This document shows, in pieces, positions 9,026 through 17,416 of a DNA stretch of 64,000 nucleotides. A program made the translations under genes and the position numbers. How positions within the stretch are numbered: the first letter of the stretch is position 1; each line of letters begins with the position of its first letter. The stretch is taken from NCBI RefSeq assembly GCF_014337215.1, contig NZ_CP060635.1, forward strand, positions 2,245,501-2,309,500, written 5' to 3'. The DNA is from Wansuia hejianensis. GTDB taxonomy: Bacteria; Bacillota; Clostridia; Lachnospirales; Lachnospiraceae. Below the pieces are notes generated by a model. It saw only the letters and a program-made list of their open reading frames with translations, did no database searches and was not told where the DNA came from.

Positions 9026-9934
9026 CTATGCAGCCTGTTCCAGAGATTGGTAGTATCTCTGTCGCTTAATTATCGGAGGAAGCCCACCGTTGGCAGAGCA
9101 GATCCTCCTGTTATTCCAGTAACTGATGAAGTATCTCCAAATGAGAACCTTCAGTTCCTCTATGGTCATAGTCTCCGTATTGTAGCGGTCATAGAGAAGC
9201 TCACTTTTCATTCTGGCCCACATGCTTTCGCATCGGGCATTATCGTGGCACCTGCCACCAGCACTGTTCATGCTTTGAATAATACCGTATTTAGCAAGAG
9301 CCTTACGATAAGTTTCACTGGTATATTGTGTTCCTCTGTCAGAGTGTACAATAGCCCCTCGCAGATCAGGATATGCCAGATAGGCATTATCCAGGGTATG
9401 CTCACACAACGTTGCTTTCATGTTGGTTTCCATTGCCAGACCAAGGACACCGGAATCAAAGCAGTCAAAGATAGCTGAAACATACAGTTTCCCATCTTTA
9501 GCCTTGATTTCTGTAATGTCAGTTACACATTTTTCAAGTGGCTTGTCGGATTTGAAATCTCGCTTCAGAAGATCATCTGACTTACGAGCTTCCCGATCAG
9601 CCTTGGTAATACCATTCGGCTTACGCTTTGGTTGATGACTAAGGCCTATTTCATCCATGACCCTGTAGACGGTTCGCTCACTGGGAATCTTGAGTCCTTC
9701 CGGTTTCTTAAGGAGAAGTGCCTGATACATGCGAATGCGCCCATATGTATCATTGTATTCATCTTCAGTATGGATTGCTATCATAGCATCAGCGAGATCC
9801 TGATATTTCCAGGGCCGGTCTTTATTAGCAAGATATTTGTAGAACCCCTGGCGGCTGACACCAAGCATCCGGCAATAGAATGAGAGTTTTCCCTTAATCG
9901 CGCCGTCTTCCGTTTTTATGGCAATGAACATCAT
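9026..9934 (-). CDS. IS3-family transposase OrfB (copy 2)
   Basis: 302-residue DDE integrase subunit, same length as the OrfB at 6039-6947 and very similar throughout. The triad motifs are TDITEIKA, HSDRGTQYTS and CHDNARCESMW. Its start ATGA overlaps the OrfA stop by four bases, a different joint from copy 1, where two bases separate them. The frame is full length. Confidence 0.92.
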   Translation of the reverse strand: MMFIAIKTEDGAIKGKLSFYCRMLGVSRQGFYKYLANKDRPWKYQDLADAMIAIHTEDEYNDTYGRIRMYQALLLKKPEGLKIPSERTVYRVMDEIGLSHQPKRKPNGITKADREARKSDDLLKRDFKSDKPLEKCVTDITEIKAKDGKLYVSAIFDCFDSGVLGLAMETNMKATLCEHTLDNAYLAYPDLRGAIVHSDRGTQYTSETYRKALAKYGIIQSMNSAGGRCHDNARCESMWARMKSELLYDRYNTETMTIEELKVLIWRYFISYWNNRRICSANGGLPPIIKRQRYYQSLEQAA

Positions 9935-10272
9935 TCTTTGGTTCTTGCTGACTTCCGACGGCTGGCTGCGAAAAAAGCACTTGCTTCCTCGAGAAATTCA
10001 TTTTCCTCTTTTAGACGCCGGATTTCTTTATCCTGATCCTTAACACGTTTGCGGAGCATAGCAAGTTCCTCAGCGAGACTCATGGCACTTTCTGGAGTAT
10101 GTGCACCGTCGCCAATATCCAATGTACCGGCTCTAACTGCTTTCAGCCATGTATGGATGGTTCCTTCTGGAATACCTAATTCTTTGGCTGCCTTAGCACC
10201 GCCGATTTCTCTGGCAAGTTTGACAGCCTGGATCTTATATTCGTGGTCGTATTTACGTTGAGTACGTGACAT
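9931..10272 (-). CDS. IS3-family transposase OrfA (copy 2)
   Basis: 113-residue helix-turn-helix/coiled-coil subunit homologous to the OrfA at 5710-6036. I place the start at ATG 10272 (MSRTQRKYDHEYK), which follows AAGGAGG; an earlier in-frame start would include the ribosome-binding site. The C-terminus ends ARTKE and the stop overlaps the OrfB start. Confidence 0.88.
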   Translation of the reverse strand: MSRTQRKYDHEYKIQAVKLAREIGGAKAAKELGIPEGTIHTWLKAVRAGTLDIGDGAHTPESAMSLAEELAMLRKRVKDQDKEIRRLKEENEFLEEASAFFAASRRKSARTKE

Positions 10273-11087
10273 TGAGAGTTCCTCCTTATTCTCTTTATTA
10301 TACATGAATTCTTTGAGAATAAGGTGCCAACTTTATTTATACGACATCAGAAGGTGGGGTCGGCAATTCTCTGCTTTGGCGTCATATAAAACATTTCAAC
10401 TTTAAGCTCCTTCGGGATTCTTTTCAAACCGCCCTGCTTAACGAACTGCATATACACCTTGGCAACTCCTTTAAAAAAGTAAAATCTACCATCTATGCTG
10501 ACCACAAAAATGGTTTCTATGTCCGTGCCATGCCTAATAAATGCAATCCTTCCAATGTAATCAAATATATTGGAAGATATCTTGGCCGGCCTGTAATTGC
10601 TACTTCTCGTATCGATGCTTACGATGGTGACTTTGTTACCTTCCATTACAACCGTCATGAGGATAACAAACTTATGACTGAAAATCTTCCAGTCCTTGAT
10701 TTTATTTCTCGTCTTACGCAACACATACCGGAAAAGCATTTCAAAATGATTCGCTATTATGGTATCTATGCAAGGCATTGTAAATCGGATTGTTATCTGC
10801 GACGAGCTATTTCCAAGGAAAAACATAAGATTCTCTTATCCTTTAACCGTTGGCGAGAATGTATCCTTTCCTCTTTTGGCTATGATCCTTTGAAATGTCC
10901 TAACTGTGGCAGCAAAATGCTTTTTCAAGAACTATATTTCAATCATAAACCTGTTTCTTTGCATGAATTATATGAAAAGGTAATGCATAAGCACATGTGC
11001 CGGTCTCCCGCCCTAATTCCAAATCTTCCAACTCCAACGTTTTCGTGATACAATCAAACTATCTATCAGAAAGCGGAGGCTGTCACT

Positions 11088-11282
11088 ATGGAATACATAA
11101 CAGAAGCAGAACTTGCAAAGAAACTTCGAGAACAATATATTAAAGAACCGCCAGAAAATGTAACTTCTGATGAAGTCCGTGAAATGAGTGATGAAGATCT
11201 CTTGGACATGGACTATTTTCTTCATGAATTTGACGATTTTGATGATGACGATTTTGACGAAGAAGGGTTTTATCTCTTCTGA
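11088..11282 (+). CDS. Small highly acidic protein of IS91-like unit A
   Basis: 64 residues, C-terminal half almost entirely acidic (EFDDFDDDDFDEEGF). It begins MEYITEAELAKKLREQY after GGAGG at good spacing, 40 bases downstream of the transposase. A homologue occupies the same place in unit B. The charge pattern is that of DNA-mimic proteins, but no function is known to me; it could modulate the transposase or mimic DNA. Confidence 0.7.
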   Translation: MEYITEAELAKKLREQYIKEPPENVTSDEVREMSDEDLLDMDYFLHEFDDFDDDDFDEEGFYLF

Positions 11283-11372
11283 TCCAGGATCGTCTGTTTC
11301 TCATGCCCGCCTCCCCCCGAGCTTTTTTAATTCAGAAGTTCTCCAAAAGGAGAACTTTCCTATAAAGTAAAA

Positions 11373-11425
11373 AAGTGTCTTCGACACTTCAACTCCCCTG
11401 CCCCTCAATCTTGAAGGGTTAGGGG
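11373..11425 (+). repeat. Paired hairpins at the head of unit B
   Basis: Hairpin 1 (11373-11389) is AAGTGTC-TTC-GACACTT, perfect, with the same 7-3-7 geometry and loop as in unit A but different stem bases. Hairpin 2 (11395-11425) pairs CCCCT...TCAA with TTGA...AGGGG and is followed by TTTCTTTTT. Conservation of pairing despite sequence change supports a functional fold. Confidence 0.6.
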
Positions 11426-11460
11426 TTTCTTTTTCTGTTACTTTCCTTCATAATAGTCTT

Positions 11461-12642
11461 ATGAATATACTACAAAAGATTTTTTCCGACCATTTTGAAG
11501 AAATGATTTATCTTCAACATCCTCGTGACTCTGTCATCGAAAATGTAGAAAAAATGATTCACTGCGGCAATCCTTCCTTTGGGGGTGCCATGTTTGCCTG
11601 CCCTTGCTGTGGCTATTTCAAATTTGTCCCTTTTCGCTGTCATTCCCGCTTCTGCCCTACCTGCGGCAACATGTATTCCATTGACAGGACTACTTCTATG
11701 TCTTTTAAGCTCATTGATGTCCAGCACCGGCACTGCGTCTTTACTATCGCCAGAGAACTTCGTCCCTTTTTTCTGCAGGACCGTTCCCTTTTAAACTCTC
11801 TCTTTTCCTCCGTTAATAGCGTTGTTTCCCGCATGTTTCATAAAGATAACAAATCAGAGCTATTTACTCCCGGTTTCATTTGTGTCCTCCATTCCTTTGG
11901 CAGGGATCTCAAATGGAATCCTCATATCCATTGCTTAGTCCCGGAAGGTGGCGTTGGTTCCTCGCTCCTGTGGCGTCACAAAAAGCATTTCAATTACAAA
12001 CTTTTACGGGATTCCTTTCAGACCGCTCTCCTCAACGAATTGCACAAACGGCTGGGGGATTCTTTTAAAAATGTAAAATCCCACATCTATGCAGACCACA
12101 ACAATGGGTTCTATGTCAGAGCTATGCCCAATCAATGCAATCCCAGTCAAGTCATTAAGTATATCGGCCGCTACCTTGGCAGACCTGTCATCGCTACTTC
12201 TCGCATTGACTCTTATGACGGCGTTTGTGTAACCTTCCATTACAACCGCCATGAAGATAATCAATTGATTACTGAAACGATTTATGCCCTTGATTTCATT
12301 TCCCGTTTAACACAGCATATCCCCGAAAAACACTTTAAAATGATCCGCTACTATGGCATTTATGCCAGACATCGTCAATCTGACCTGCTTTTACGCAGAG
12401 CTATTTCTAAAGAAAAACATAAAATCTATCTCTCTTTCAACCGCTGGCGGGACTCCATCCTTCATTCTTTTGGATATGACCCGTTAAAATGCCCCAGTTG
12501 TGGCACAACCATGCTCTTCTTAGAGCTTTACTTTAACCACAAGCCCGTTCCTTTGCATGAATTATACGAAAAGGCAATGCGGAAATACCGCTGCCGTTCC
12601 CCTGCTCCTCTTCTGTTACTTTCACATCCTTCATTCTCGTGA
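11461..12642 (+). CDS. IS91-like HUH (Y2) transposase
   Basis: 393-residue rolling-circle-type transposase. Zinc-binding N-terminal domain: C47, C49, C50, C60, C65, C68 (CPCC, CHSRFCPTC). Catalytic HUH motif HIH at residues 155-157 (NPHIHCLV). Y2 motif with Tyr234 and Tyr238 (KYIGRYLGRP). C-terminal zinc ribbon DPLKCPSCGT. All key residues are present, so it could be active and might also act on the disrupted unit A. The ATG at 11461 lies shortly after the hairpin block. Confidence 0.92.
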   Translation: MNILQKIFSDHFEEMIYLQHPRDSVIENVEKMIHCGNPSFGGAMFACPCCGYFKFVPFRCHSRFCPTCGNMYSIDRTTSMSFKLIDVQHRHCVFTIARELRPFFLQDRSLLNSLFSSVNSVVSRMFHKDNKSELFTPGFICVLHSFGRDLKWNPHIHCLVPEGGVGSSLLWRHKKHFNYKLLRDSFQTALLNELHKRLGDSFKNVKSHIYADHNNGFYVRAMPNQCNPSQVIKYIGRYLGRPVIATSRIDSYDGVCVTFHYNRHEDNQLITETIYALDFISRLTQHIPEKHFKMIRYYGIYARHRQSDLLLRRAISKEKHKIYLSFNRWRDSILHSFGYDPLKCPSCGTTMLFLELYFNHKPVPLHELYEKAMRKYRCRSPAPLLLLSHPSFS

Positions 12643-12691
12643 TACAATGAAACTATCTTAAATCTGAATGGAGGCGGTTACAATCAAACGT

Positions 12692-12877
12692 ATGACTGAA
12701 GCGGAGCTTGCAAAAGAACTACGGGCGCAATATATTCAAAATCCTCCGGAAGGCATGACTTCTGATGAAGTCCGTGACATGGATGACGATGACCTTCTGG
12801 ATATGGACTATTTTTTACATGAATTCGATGATATCGATGAGGACGATTTTGATGAAGAAGGATTCTATATTTTCTAA
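12692..12877 (+). CDS. Small highly acidic protein of IS91-like unit B
   Basis: 61 residues starting MTEAELAKELRAQY, ending EFDDIDEDDFDEEGFYIF; homologous to the protein at 11088-11282. The position equivalent to the unit A start codon is ATC here, so translation must begin at ATG 12692 (with GGAGG about 17 bases away) or at ATG 12668, which overlaps the ribosome-binding site. The start is therefore uncertain. Confidence 0.65.
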   Translation: MTEAELAKELRAQYIQNPPEGMTSDEVRDMDDDDLLDMDYFLHEFDDIDEDDFDEEGFYIF

Positions 12878-12937
12878 ATCAGAAACGGCTATTTTCATTC
12901 CCAAATCCATAACTAAGCAATTTCCTATAAAGTTAAA

Positions 12938-12976
12938 AAAATACCACCACGACTATTTCAAGCCATGATGGTATTT
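12938..12976. terminator. Imperfect hairpin between convergent genes
   Basis: AAATACCACCACG pairs imperfectly with CATGATGGTATTT, with A-run before and T-rich sequence after. It lies between unit B (plus) and the ABC exporter gene (minus), suiting a bidirectional terminator. Just right of it (12982-13030) a minus-strand fragment ends RRIGYKFEI, the typical end of an OmpR-type winged helix, probably a remnant. Confidence 0.5.
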
Positions 12977-13035
12977 CTCAAATTTCAAACTTATAGCCGA
13001 TGCGGCGGATAATAAAACCGGAGGAAACAAAAATT

Positions 13036-14769
13036 TTACGCCAGTTTCCAGCTTTGGCTCTCCGTTTGTAACTTCACCATTCGGGCATACAAGCCGTTTT
13101 GCTTTAACAATTTTTCCGGTGCGCCTTCTTCGGCCACGGTTCCTTCAGAAAGCACCACGATCTTATCTGCCCCGGCTACGGTGCGCATCCGGTGGGCGAT
13201 CACCAGCACCGTCTTATCCGCAATCAGACGGGAGAGGGCAGTTTGAATCAGGGTCTCGTTCTCCACATCGAGGGAAGCGGTTGCTTCATCCAAGAGAATA
13301 ATCGGCGCGTTTTTCAGGAAAGCCCGGGCAATAGAAATACGCTGCCGTTCACCGCCGGAAAGCTCGCAGCCGTTTTCCCCGATGTTGGTATGCCAGCCAT
13401 CCGGCAGCTTTTCGGCAAATTCATCCACATTGGCAAGTTTTGCCGCTGCTAATACCTGTTCGTCGGTTGCATCCTTATTCCCAATTCGTATATTCTCCAA
13501 AATGGTATTGTCAAACAGCGTAACATCCTGAAACACAATGGAGAACAAGGAAAGCAGAGCCTCCGGGTCCATTTTGGAAATATCCATACCTCCCACAGTG
13601 ATTTTTCCCCGGCTCGCATCCCAAAACCTTGCTGCAAGCCGCGATACCGTGGTTTTGCCGCCGCCAGAGGGCCCTACTAAAGCTGTGACTTCGCCCTGTT
13701 TTGCGGTAAAGGAAACATCCTTCAATACGGTTTCTCCTGTGTTGTAAGCAAAGCCTACATGGTCGAAGGTAATATCATAGCCTTTGTTGGAAAGTCTGTT
13801 TTCTCCCTGCTGAATCGGGTGATCGAGAATTTCATTCATGCGGGCGATATTAGTGCGGGTGCTGATAACCGCCGCCAGATTTTGCAACGCCCCTTGCAGC
13901 GGGTCGTAGAGCCGTGAAACAACCAGCAGGAACATGAAGAAAGTCAGGACATCGAGGTTGCCGCCTATCAGCAGAATAGAGCCTATCAGCGCAACGGTGG
14001 CAATTCCCAGCTTTAATATGAGTGACGCGGACACCACAAAGGCAGCCAACCCAAACTCATTGAGAATGGAGCGACGTTCCACGGCGCGGATTTTCTTTTC
14101 CAAGCCTTTCAGGTATTCTGCTTCGGCGTTGTTGGCTTTTAAGTCGCGCACAGTTTCAATGCACTCTTGAATCCCGTCGGCGCAAGCCATCTTTACATCC
14201 ATCGCTTTCTGATTGAGCCGTTCCTGCACCTTGGAGGAGAACCCCACAATGGCAAAGGCAACCGGCAACACCCACAGCGCCGCTAATGCCATGCGCCAGT
14301 CGAACACCAAAAGGCTAATGGAAATTAAGACAGTGGAGATGATGGAGCCTGCCAGTTCGGGAATAAAATGGGAAAAGCTCTGCTCCAAAAAGGTGCAGTC
14401 GGCCATGATGGTGCTGGTGAGATCCGCCAAATCCTTTATTCCAAAGAAGGACAGCGGAATCTTCCGAAGTTGTTCGGCCAGCGTAATCCGCCGCACACCG
14501 CTTTCTGTATAAGTGGCAAAGTAGGTGGCGTTGTACTGAAAGTATGTGGTAAGCAGGATCAGGCCGATACACACCACGCAGCCCACGATGTAAAAAGCAA
14601 TTTTTTCGCCGGGTACGCCGCCAGCCATCAAATCGCCGACTAAAAAATACAAGAGGCCCACTGGGAACATAAAGGAAAGATTTTGAAGAACGCAGGCAAG
14701 GCAGCCTTTTACCAGATCCTTCACCCCCTGCTCGGAAAGGGCATACCGTTTTTGCAGCCGTTTTATCAT
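13036..14769 (-). CDS. ABC exporter, fused membrane and ATPase domains (second of pair)
   Basis: 577 residues from ATG 14769 (AAAGGAGG upstream). The N-terminal membrane domain has about six helices (for example LACVLQNLSFMFPVGLLYFL). The C-terminal ATPase has Walker A GPSGGGKTT, signature LSGGERQR, Walker B IILLDEA, and the H-loop in VLVIAHRMRT. It starts one base after the previous gene stops, so the two half-transporters are co-translated and likely form a heterodimer. A nearby TetR gene suggests drug, peptide or siderophore-type export, but the substrate is unknown. Confidence 0.88.
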   Translation of the reverse strand: MIKRLQKRYALSEQGVKDLVKGCLACVLQNLSFMFPVGLLYFLVGDLMAGGVPGEKIAFYIVGCVVCIGLILLTTYFQYNATYFATYTESGVRRITLAEQLRKIPLSFFGIKDLADLTSTIMADCTFLEQSFSHFIPELAGSIISTVLISISLLVFDWRMALAALWVLPVAFAIVGFSSKVQERLNQKAMDVKMACADGIQECIETVRDLKANNAEAEYLKGLEKKIRAVERRSILNEFGLAAFVVSASLILKLGIATVALIGSILLIGGNLDVLTFFMFLLVVSRLYDPLQGALQNLAAVISTRTNIARMNEILDHPIQQGENRLSNKGYDITFDHVGFAYNTGETVLKDVSFTAKQGEVTALVGPSGGGKTTVSRLAARFWDASRGKITVGGMDISKMDPEALLSLFSIVFQDVTLFDNTILENIRIGNKDATDEQVLAAAKLANVDEFAEKLPDGWHTNIGENGCELSGGERQRISIARAFLKNAPIILLDEATASLDVENETLIQTALSRLIADKTVLVIAHRMRTVAGADKIVVLSEGTVAEEGAPEKLLKQNGLYARMVKLQTESQSWKLA

Positions 14770-14770
14770 G

Positions 14771-16543
14771 TTATTGTACCTCCTTTGCAACTTTCCATTG
14801 AACAGAAGTTTGATAGTCCTGCCACATGCGGCTGAATACGCCGCCTTTTTCCAACAGCTCACGGCTTTTGCCGCTCTCTGTGATCTGCCCGTCCTCAATG
14901 ACATAGATTTGGTCTACGCCAGCCACTGTAGAGAGCCGATGGGCGATCATAATCACCGTTTTCCCCTGTGACAGCTTGGAAAAAGCTGCCTGTACGCGGG
15001 ATTCATTATCCGGGTCGGCAAAGGCGGTGGCCTCGTCTAAGATTACGATAGGCGCATTTTTCAGCATCACGCGGGCAATGGCGATCCGCTGCTGTTCGCC
15101 GCCGGAAAGGTACACACCTTTTGTCCCTATCACGGTGTCTGCGCCCCTCGGCAGCTTTTCCAGAATATCATCGCACTGGGCGTTGTGGAGGGCAGCCATG
15201 ATTTCTTCCCGGGTAGCATCCGGTTTTCCCATGCGCACATTTTCCAAAATCGAGGCTTTGATTAGGCGGCTGTTCTGGAATACAAAAGAAACGGTATTCA
15301 TAAGTTCCTCTTTGGCGATGTTCTTCACATTCACGCCGCCAATCTTCACCTGCCCGCCTTGCGGTTCAAAGAACCGGCAGATCAGATTGGCAAGCGTGGT
15401 CTTGCCACCGCCGGAAGGTCCCACAAAGGCCACCGTCTGCCCTGCGGGAATTGAAAGGGAAATATCCTTGATGACCTCGTTTTTTCCATCATAACTGAAA
15501 TGAACATGGTTAAGCTGTACCGAAGCGCCGTTTGGGTGTTCCGGCTGTGCTGCTTCTGCAAGAGGGTTCAAATTCAATACGCTGTCGATTCTATGCAGGG
15601 CATCGTCCACGATCATGGCATTTTCGCTCTGAAACATGATACGGGTCAGGGTGACGGAGATGATGGGCGTGATGATGATGTAGAACATCAAATCCAGCAG
15701 GAAATCCTTCGTAACGCCGCCCCCTGTAAAAATCAACGCACCGGCAATCAGCGCGGCAAAGACGCCGTTGATGGCTGCCGTATAAAACATCATGGGTGCT
15801 CGAAGCTGCTTGGTATAGGCAATTACCCACACCTTATACCTATCAATGGAATCCTTGAATTTTTTGAAGGAGAATATGGTCTGCCCGAAGGTTTTCACAA
15901 CGGGAATCCCCCGTACATACTCCACCGCTTCATTGGACATATCATCGAGAGCGTTTTGGTATTCTTTCATTTTTTCCTGCATTTTCTTTCCGGTCATCGT
16001 CATCATAATCAGAAAGCCCAACAAAACTGGCACAAGGCTCAAAAGTCCCAGCCGCCAGTCGAACACCAGCAGCAGAACCAAAAGGCCGCATGGTGTCGCA
16101 ATGGCATTGGCACGGTCGGGAAGCTGATGCGCCAGATAGGTTTCGGTGGCGGCGCTGGATTCATTGACGATTTTACGCAGCTTGCCGCTGCCAAACTGCT
16201 CTGCAAAACCCAGGGGAAGTTTAACGATATGTTCCATCGTTTGCAGACGCAGGTTGGTGGCGATGCGGAACGCCCCTTTGTGGGAACACATCAGCCCTCC
16301 TATGTAGATCAATACCGCAATGACGGCAAACAGCACCGCCATCCAGCCGTTATGGGTCAGGTTTTGCGCGTGGCTGAAATCCGGCGCAACTGCCAACACT
16401 TCCTGCATGACCTTCCAGATATAGTAGAAAGGCACTAACGCTATGAGGGCGCTGATGGCCGAAAGCACCCATGAAGCATAGAGCAGGTATTTGTGGCCGC
16501 CTGCAACCGCAAGCAGCCGTGATAGATTGGATTGTTTTTTCAA
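14771..16543 (-). CDS. ABC exporter, fused membrane and ATPase domains (first of pair)
   Basis: 590 residues. Membrane helices in residues 20-310, ATPase from about 345: Walker A GPSGGGKTT, signature LSGGEQQR, Walker B IVILDEATA, H-loop MIAHRLST. The sequence after Walker B is ATAFADPDNES, whereas the partner has ATASLDVENE, the kind of difference seen in heterodimeric exporters. It follows AGGAGGAATC at its start, and a GTTAG-N6-CTAAC palindrome lies about 70 bp upstream, likely the operator. Confidence 0.88.
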   Translation of the reverse strand: MKKQSNLSRLLAVAGGHKYLLYASWVLSAISALIALVPFYYIWKVMQEVLAVAPDFSHAQNLTHNGWMAVLFAVIAVLIYIGGLMCSHKGAFRIATNLRLQTMEHIVKLPLGFAEQFGSGKLRKIVNESSAATETYLAHQLPDRANAIATPCGLLVLLLVFDWRLGLLSLVPVLLGFLIMMTMTGKKMQEKMKEYQNALDDMSNEAVEYVRGIPVVKTFGQTIFSFKKFKDSIDRYKVWVIAYTKQLRAPMMFYTAAINGVFAALIAGALIFTGGGVTKDFLLDLMFYIIITPIISVTLTRIMFQSENAMIVDDALHRIDSVLNLNPLAEAAQPEHPNGASVQLNHVHFSYDGKNEVIKDISLSIPAGQTVAFVGPSGGGKTTLANLICRFFEPQGGQVKIGGVNVKNIAKEELMNTVSFVFQNSRLIKASILENVRMGKPDATREEIMAALHNAQCDDILEKLPRGADTVIGTKGVYLSGGEQQRIAIARVMLKNAPIVILDEATAFADPDNESRVQAAFSKLSQGKTVIMIAHRLSTVAGVDQIYVIEDGQITESGKSRELLEKGGVFSRMWQDYQTSVQWKVAKEVQ

Positions 16544-16612
16544 AAAAGATTCCTCCTTTTCGTTTATTTATGATAAAGAGAACACAAGCGCGTTCTTCTT
16601 ATATCCGTATAA

Positions 16613-16628
16613 GTTAGTTATCGCTAAC
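16613..16628. promoter_or_regulatory. Candidate TetR-type operator GTTAG-N6-CTAAC (exporter operon)
   Basis: GTTAGTTATCGCTAAC lies between the tetR stop and the first exporter gene. A second copy of the pattern, with longer arms, lies at 26508-26523 in the same position relative to another tetR gene. The location suits an operator over the exporter promoter. Confidence 0.55.
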
Positions 16629-16651
16629 CGCTGGTCAAAAATTACAGGGCG

Positions 16652-17209
16652 TTACTGCCCCATAATTTTCATCCATCCGGCTGTATAAAAGGCTCGCATT
16701 TCCTTCACATAGTTTTCCGCGTCCCGAAGTGGCATCTCGTGAATCACCAATTCAAAAAAGGTGTGGAACATGCCGGTAATCAGAATATGCTCCAGCACAG
16801 GGTCGATCTGCGGGGAAGGCCGTCCAAGCTCCTGCAAGACTTCCTGATAGGCATGGGTCGCTTCTGCTTCAATTTCCACCATTTCATCAATGAAACCGAA
16901 AAACTTCGTGCCCTCCGAACAGCAGAGAATCAGTTTACATTCTTCCAGATGTTCGTAGGCGTAATGAAGCATATCAAACATGCAAGCGCCGGAAATATCT
17001 CCCATAACCTCCGGCTGCTGCTCGTGGGGGAGATTGGCAAAATCTTTTTGCGCCTTCTGAAAACAGTTCAGGAGATACGCATAATGCTCACCCACCAAAG
17101 CCTCGAACAATTCTTCTTTACTTTTATAGTAGCCGTAAAAGGCTCCGGTTGTCATACCTACGGATTTTACGATATTCCGCAGGGAAGCGTCTTTGTAGCC
17201 TTTTTGCAA
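16652..17209 (-). CDS. TetR/AcrR-family transcriptional regulator
   Basis: Helix-turn-helix repressor: KDASLRNIVKSVGMTTGAFYGYYKSKEELF is the DNA-binding part, and the C-terminal ligand domain includes CKLILCCSEGTKFFGF. The given start is TTG 17209, which would leave out helix 1. The frame codes for the missing helix (DGNLTTLERIHRAAKAEF) up to 17266, where an ATA stands at ideal spacing from AAGGGGG. No ATG, GTG or TTG is available, so the original start codon may have been lost. It resembles the TetR at 26545-27177 and probably controls the exporters. Confidence 0.8.
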   Translation of the reverse strand: MQKGYKDASLRNIVKSVGMTTGAFYGYYKSKEELFEALVGEHYAYLLNCFQKAQKDFANLPHEQQPEVMGDISGACMFDMLHYAYEHLEECKLILCCSEGTKFFGFIDEMVEIEAEATHAYQEVLQELGRPSPQIDPVLEHILITGMFHTFFELVIHEMPLRDAENYVKEMRAFYTAGWMKIMGQ

Positions 17210-17280
17210 AAACTCTGCTTTTGCGGCCCGGTGGATGCGTTCTAAGGTTGTCAGATTTCCGTCTATTTTCTTCGCCCCCT

Positions 17281-17308
17281 TATAACACTGTTATATATCG
17301 CTGTTATA
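17281..17308. promoter_or_regulatory. Palindromes upstream of tetR (likely autoregulation)
   Basis: TATAACACTGTTATA (17281-17295) is a perfect 7-1-7 palindrome, followed closely by a partly matching TATA-N4-TGTTATA. They lie directly upstream of the tetR ribosome-binding site. Their tandem layout is like that upstream of the second tetR (27177-27204), though the sequences differ. Confidence 0.55.
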
Positions 17309-17381
17309 TTTTATACCGAGAAGCGGGTTCTGTCAAGAGGGAAATTACCCATAGAAGCATTTCAGACATTGGAGATAAAGC

Positions 17382-17415
17382 AAGGCGAGGCAGCATTTAT
17401 ATACTACCTCACCTT
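17382..17415 (-). terminator. Hairpin after winged-helix gene copy 1
   Basis: On the minus strand AAGGTGAGGTAG pairs with CTGCCTCGCCTT around a short AT-rich loop, followed by GCTTTATCT. It ends the transcript of the zinc operon and winged-helix copy 1. Confidence 0.6.
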
Positions 17416-17416
17416 C

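Larger units (their letters stand above)
8978..10349 (-). mobile_element. IS3-family insertion sequence, copy 2
   Basis: 1372-bp element read on the minus strand. Both tips read inward begin with TGAT: TGATATTGTCAATATTGG at the 8978 side and TGATGTCGTATAAATAAAG at the 10349 side. It is flanked by direct GAA (8975-8977 and 10350-10352), a 3-bp target duplication. It lies inside the unit A transposase gene, whose reading frame is restored exactly when the element and one GAA are removed. The insertion is therefore younger than unit A. Confidence 0.92.
8492..11048 (+). pseudogene. IS91-like HUH (Y2) transposase, split by IS3 copy 2
   Basis: Two exon-like parts, 8492-8977 and 10353-11048, join in frame to 393 codons plus stop, exactly the length of the intact homologue at 11461-12642. 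The first part holds the zinc-binding N-terminus (ACPCC, then CHSRFCPTC) and ends just after the HUH motif NPHIHCLV. The second part begins GGVGNSLLWRH and holds the two-tyrosine motif KYIGRYLGRP and a C-terminal zinc ribbon (CPNCGSKM). The IS3 insertion makes it inactive but otherwise the gene shows no damage. Confidence 0.88.
8406..11365 (+). mobile_element. IS91-like transposon unit A, interrupted by IS3 copy 2
   Basis: Unit layout: paired hairpins (8406-8456), HUH transposase, small acidic ORF, end marked by TTTCCTATAAAGT. The same order recurs immediately downstream as unit B (11373-12931), so two diverged units lie head to tail. Without the inserted IS3 element the unit would be about 1.59 kb. 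A perfect 9-bp-arm hairpin (AAGTTCTCC/GGAGAACTT, about 11336-11357) lies just before the unit end. Exact transposon ends are inferred from the shared blocks, because IS91-type elements make no target duplications. Confidence 0.6.
11373..12931 (+). mobile_element. IS91-like transposon unit B (intact)
   Basis: About 1.56 kb with paired hairpins (11373-11425), an intact transposase, an acidic ORF and the shared tail TTTCCTATAAAGT. It directly abuts unit A. The two units are diverged at many positions, so this is not a recent duplication. Confidence 0.6.

Noticed and set aside
8972..10352. Six-base target duplication TCAGAA for IS3 copy 2
   Set aside because: Possible by sequence, but a 3-bp GAA duplication gives both IS tips the same TGAT start, which fits the IS3 family better.
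13036..14904. Longer N-terminus of the exporter gene up to 14904
   Set aside because: The extra 45 residues overlap the upstream gene and lack a ribosome-binding site; ATG 14769 follows a strong one.
15500..16438. 312-residue plus-strand open frame
   Set aside because: Antisense to the ABC exporter gene with Walker motifs; no recognisable domain.
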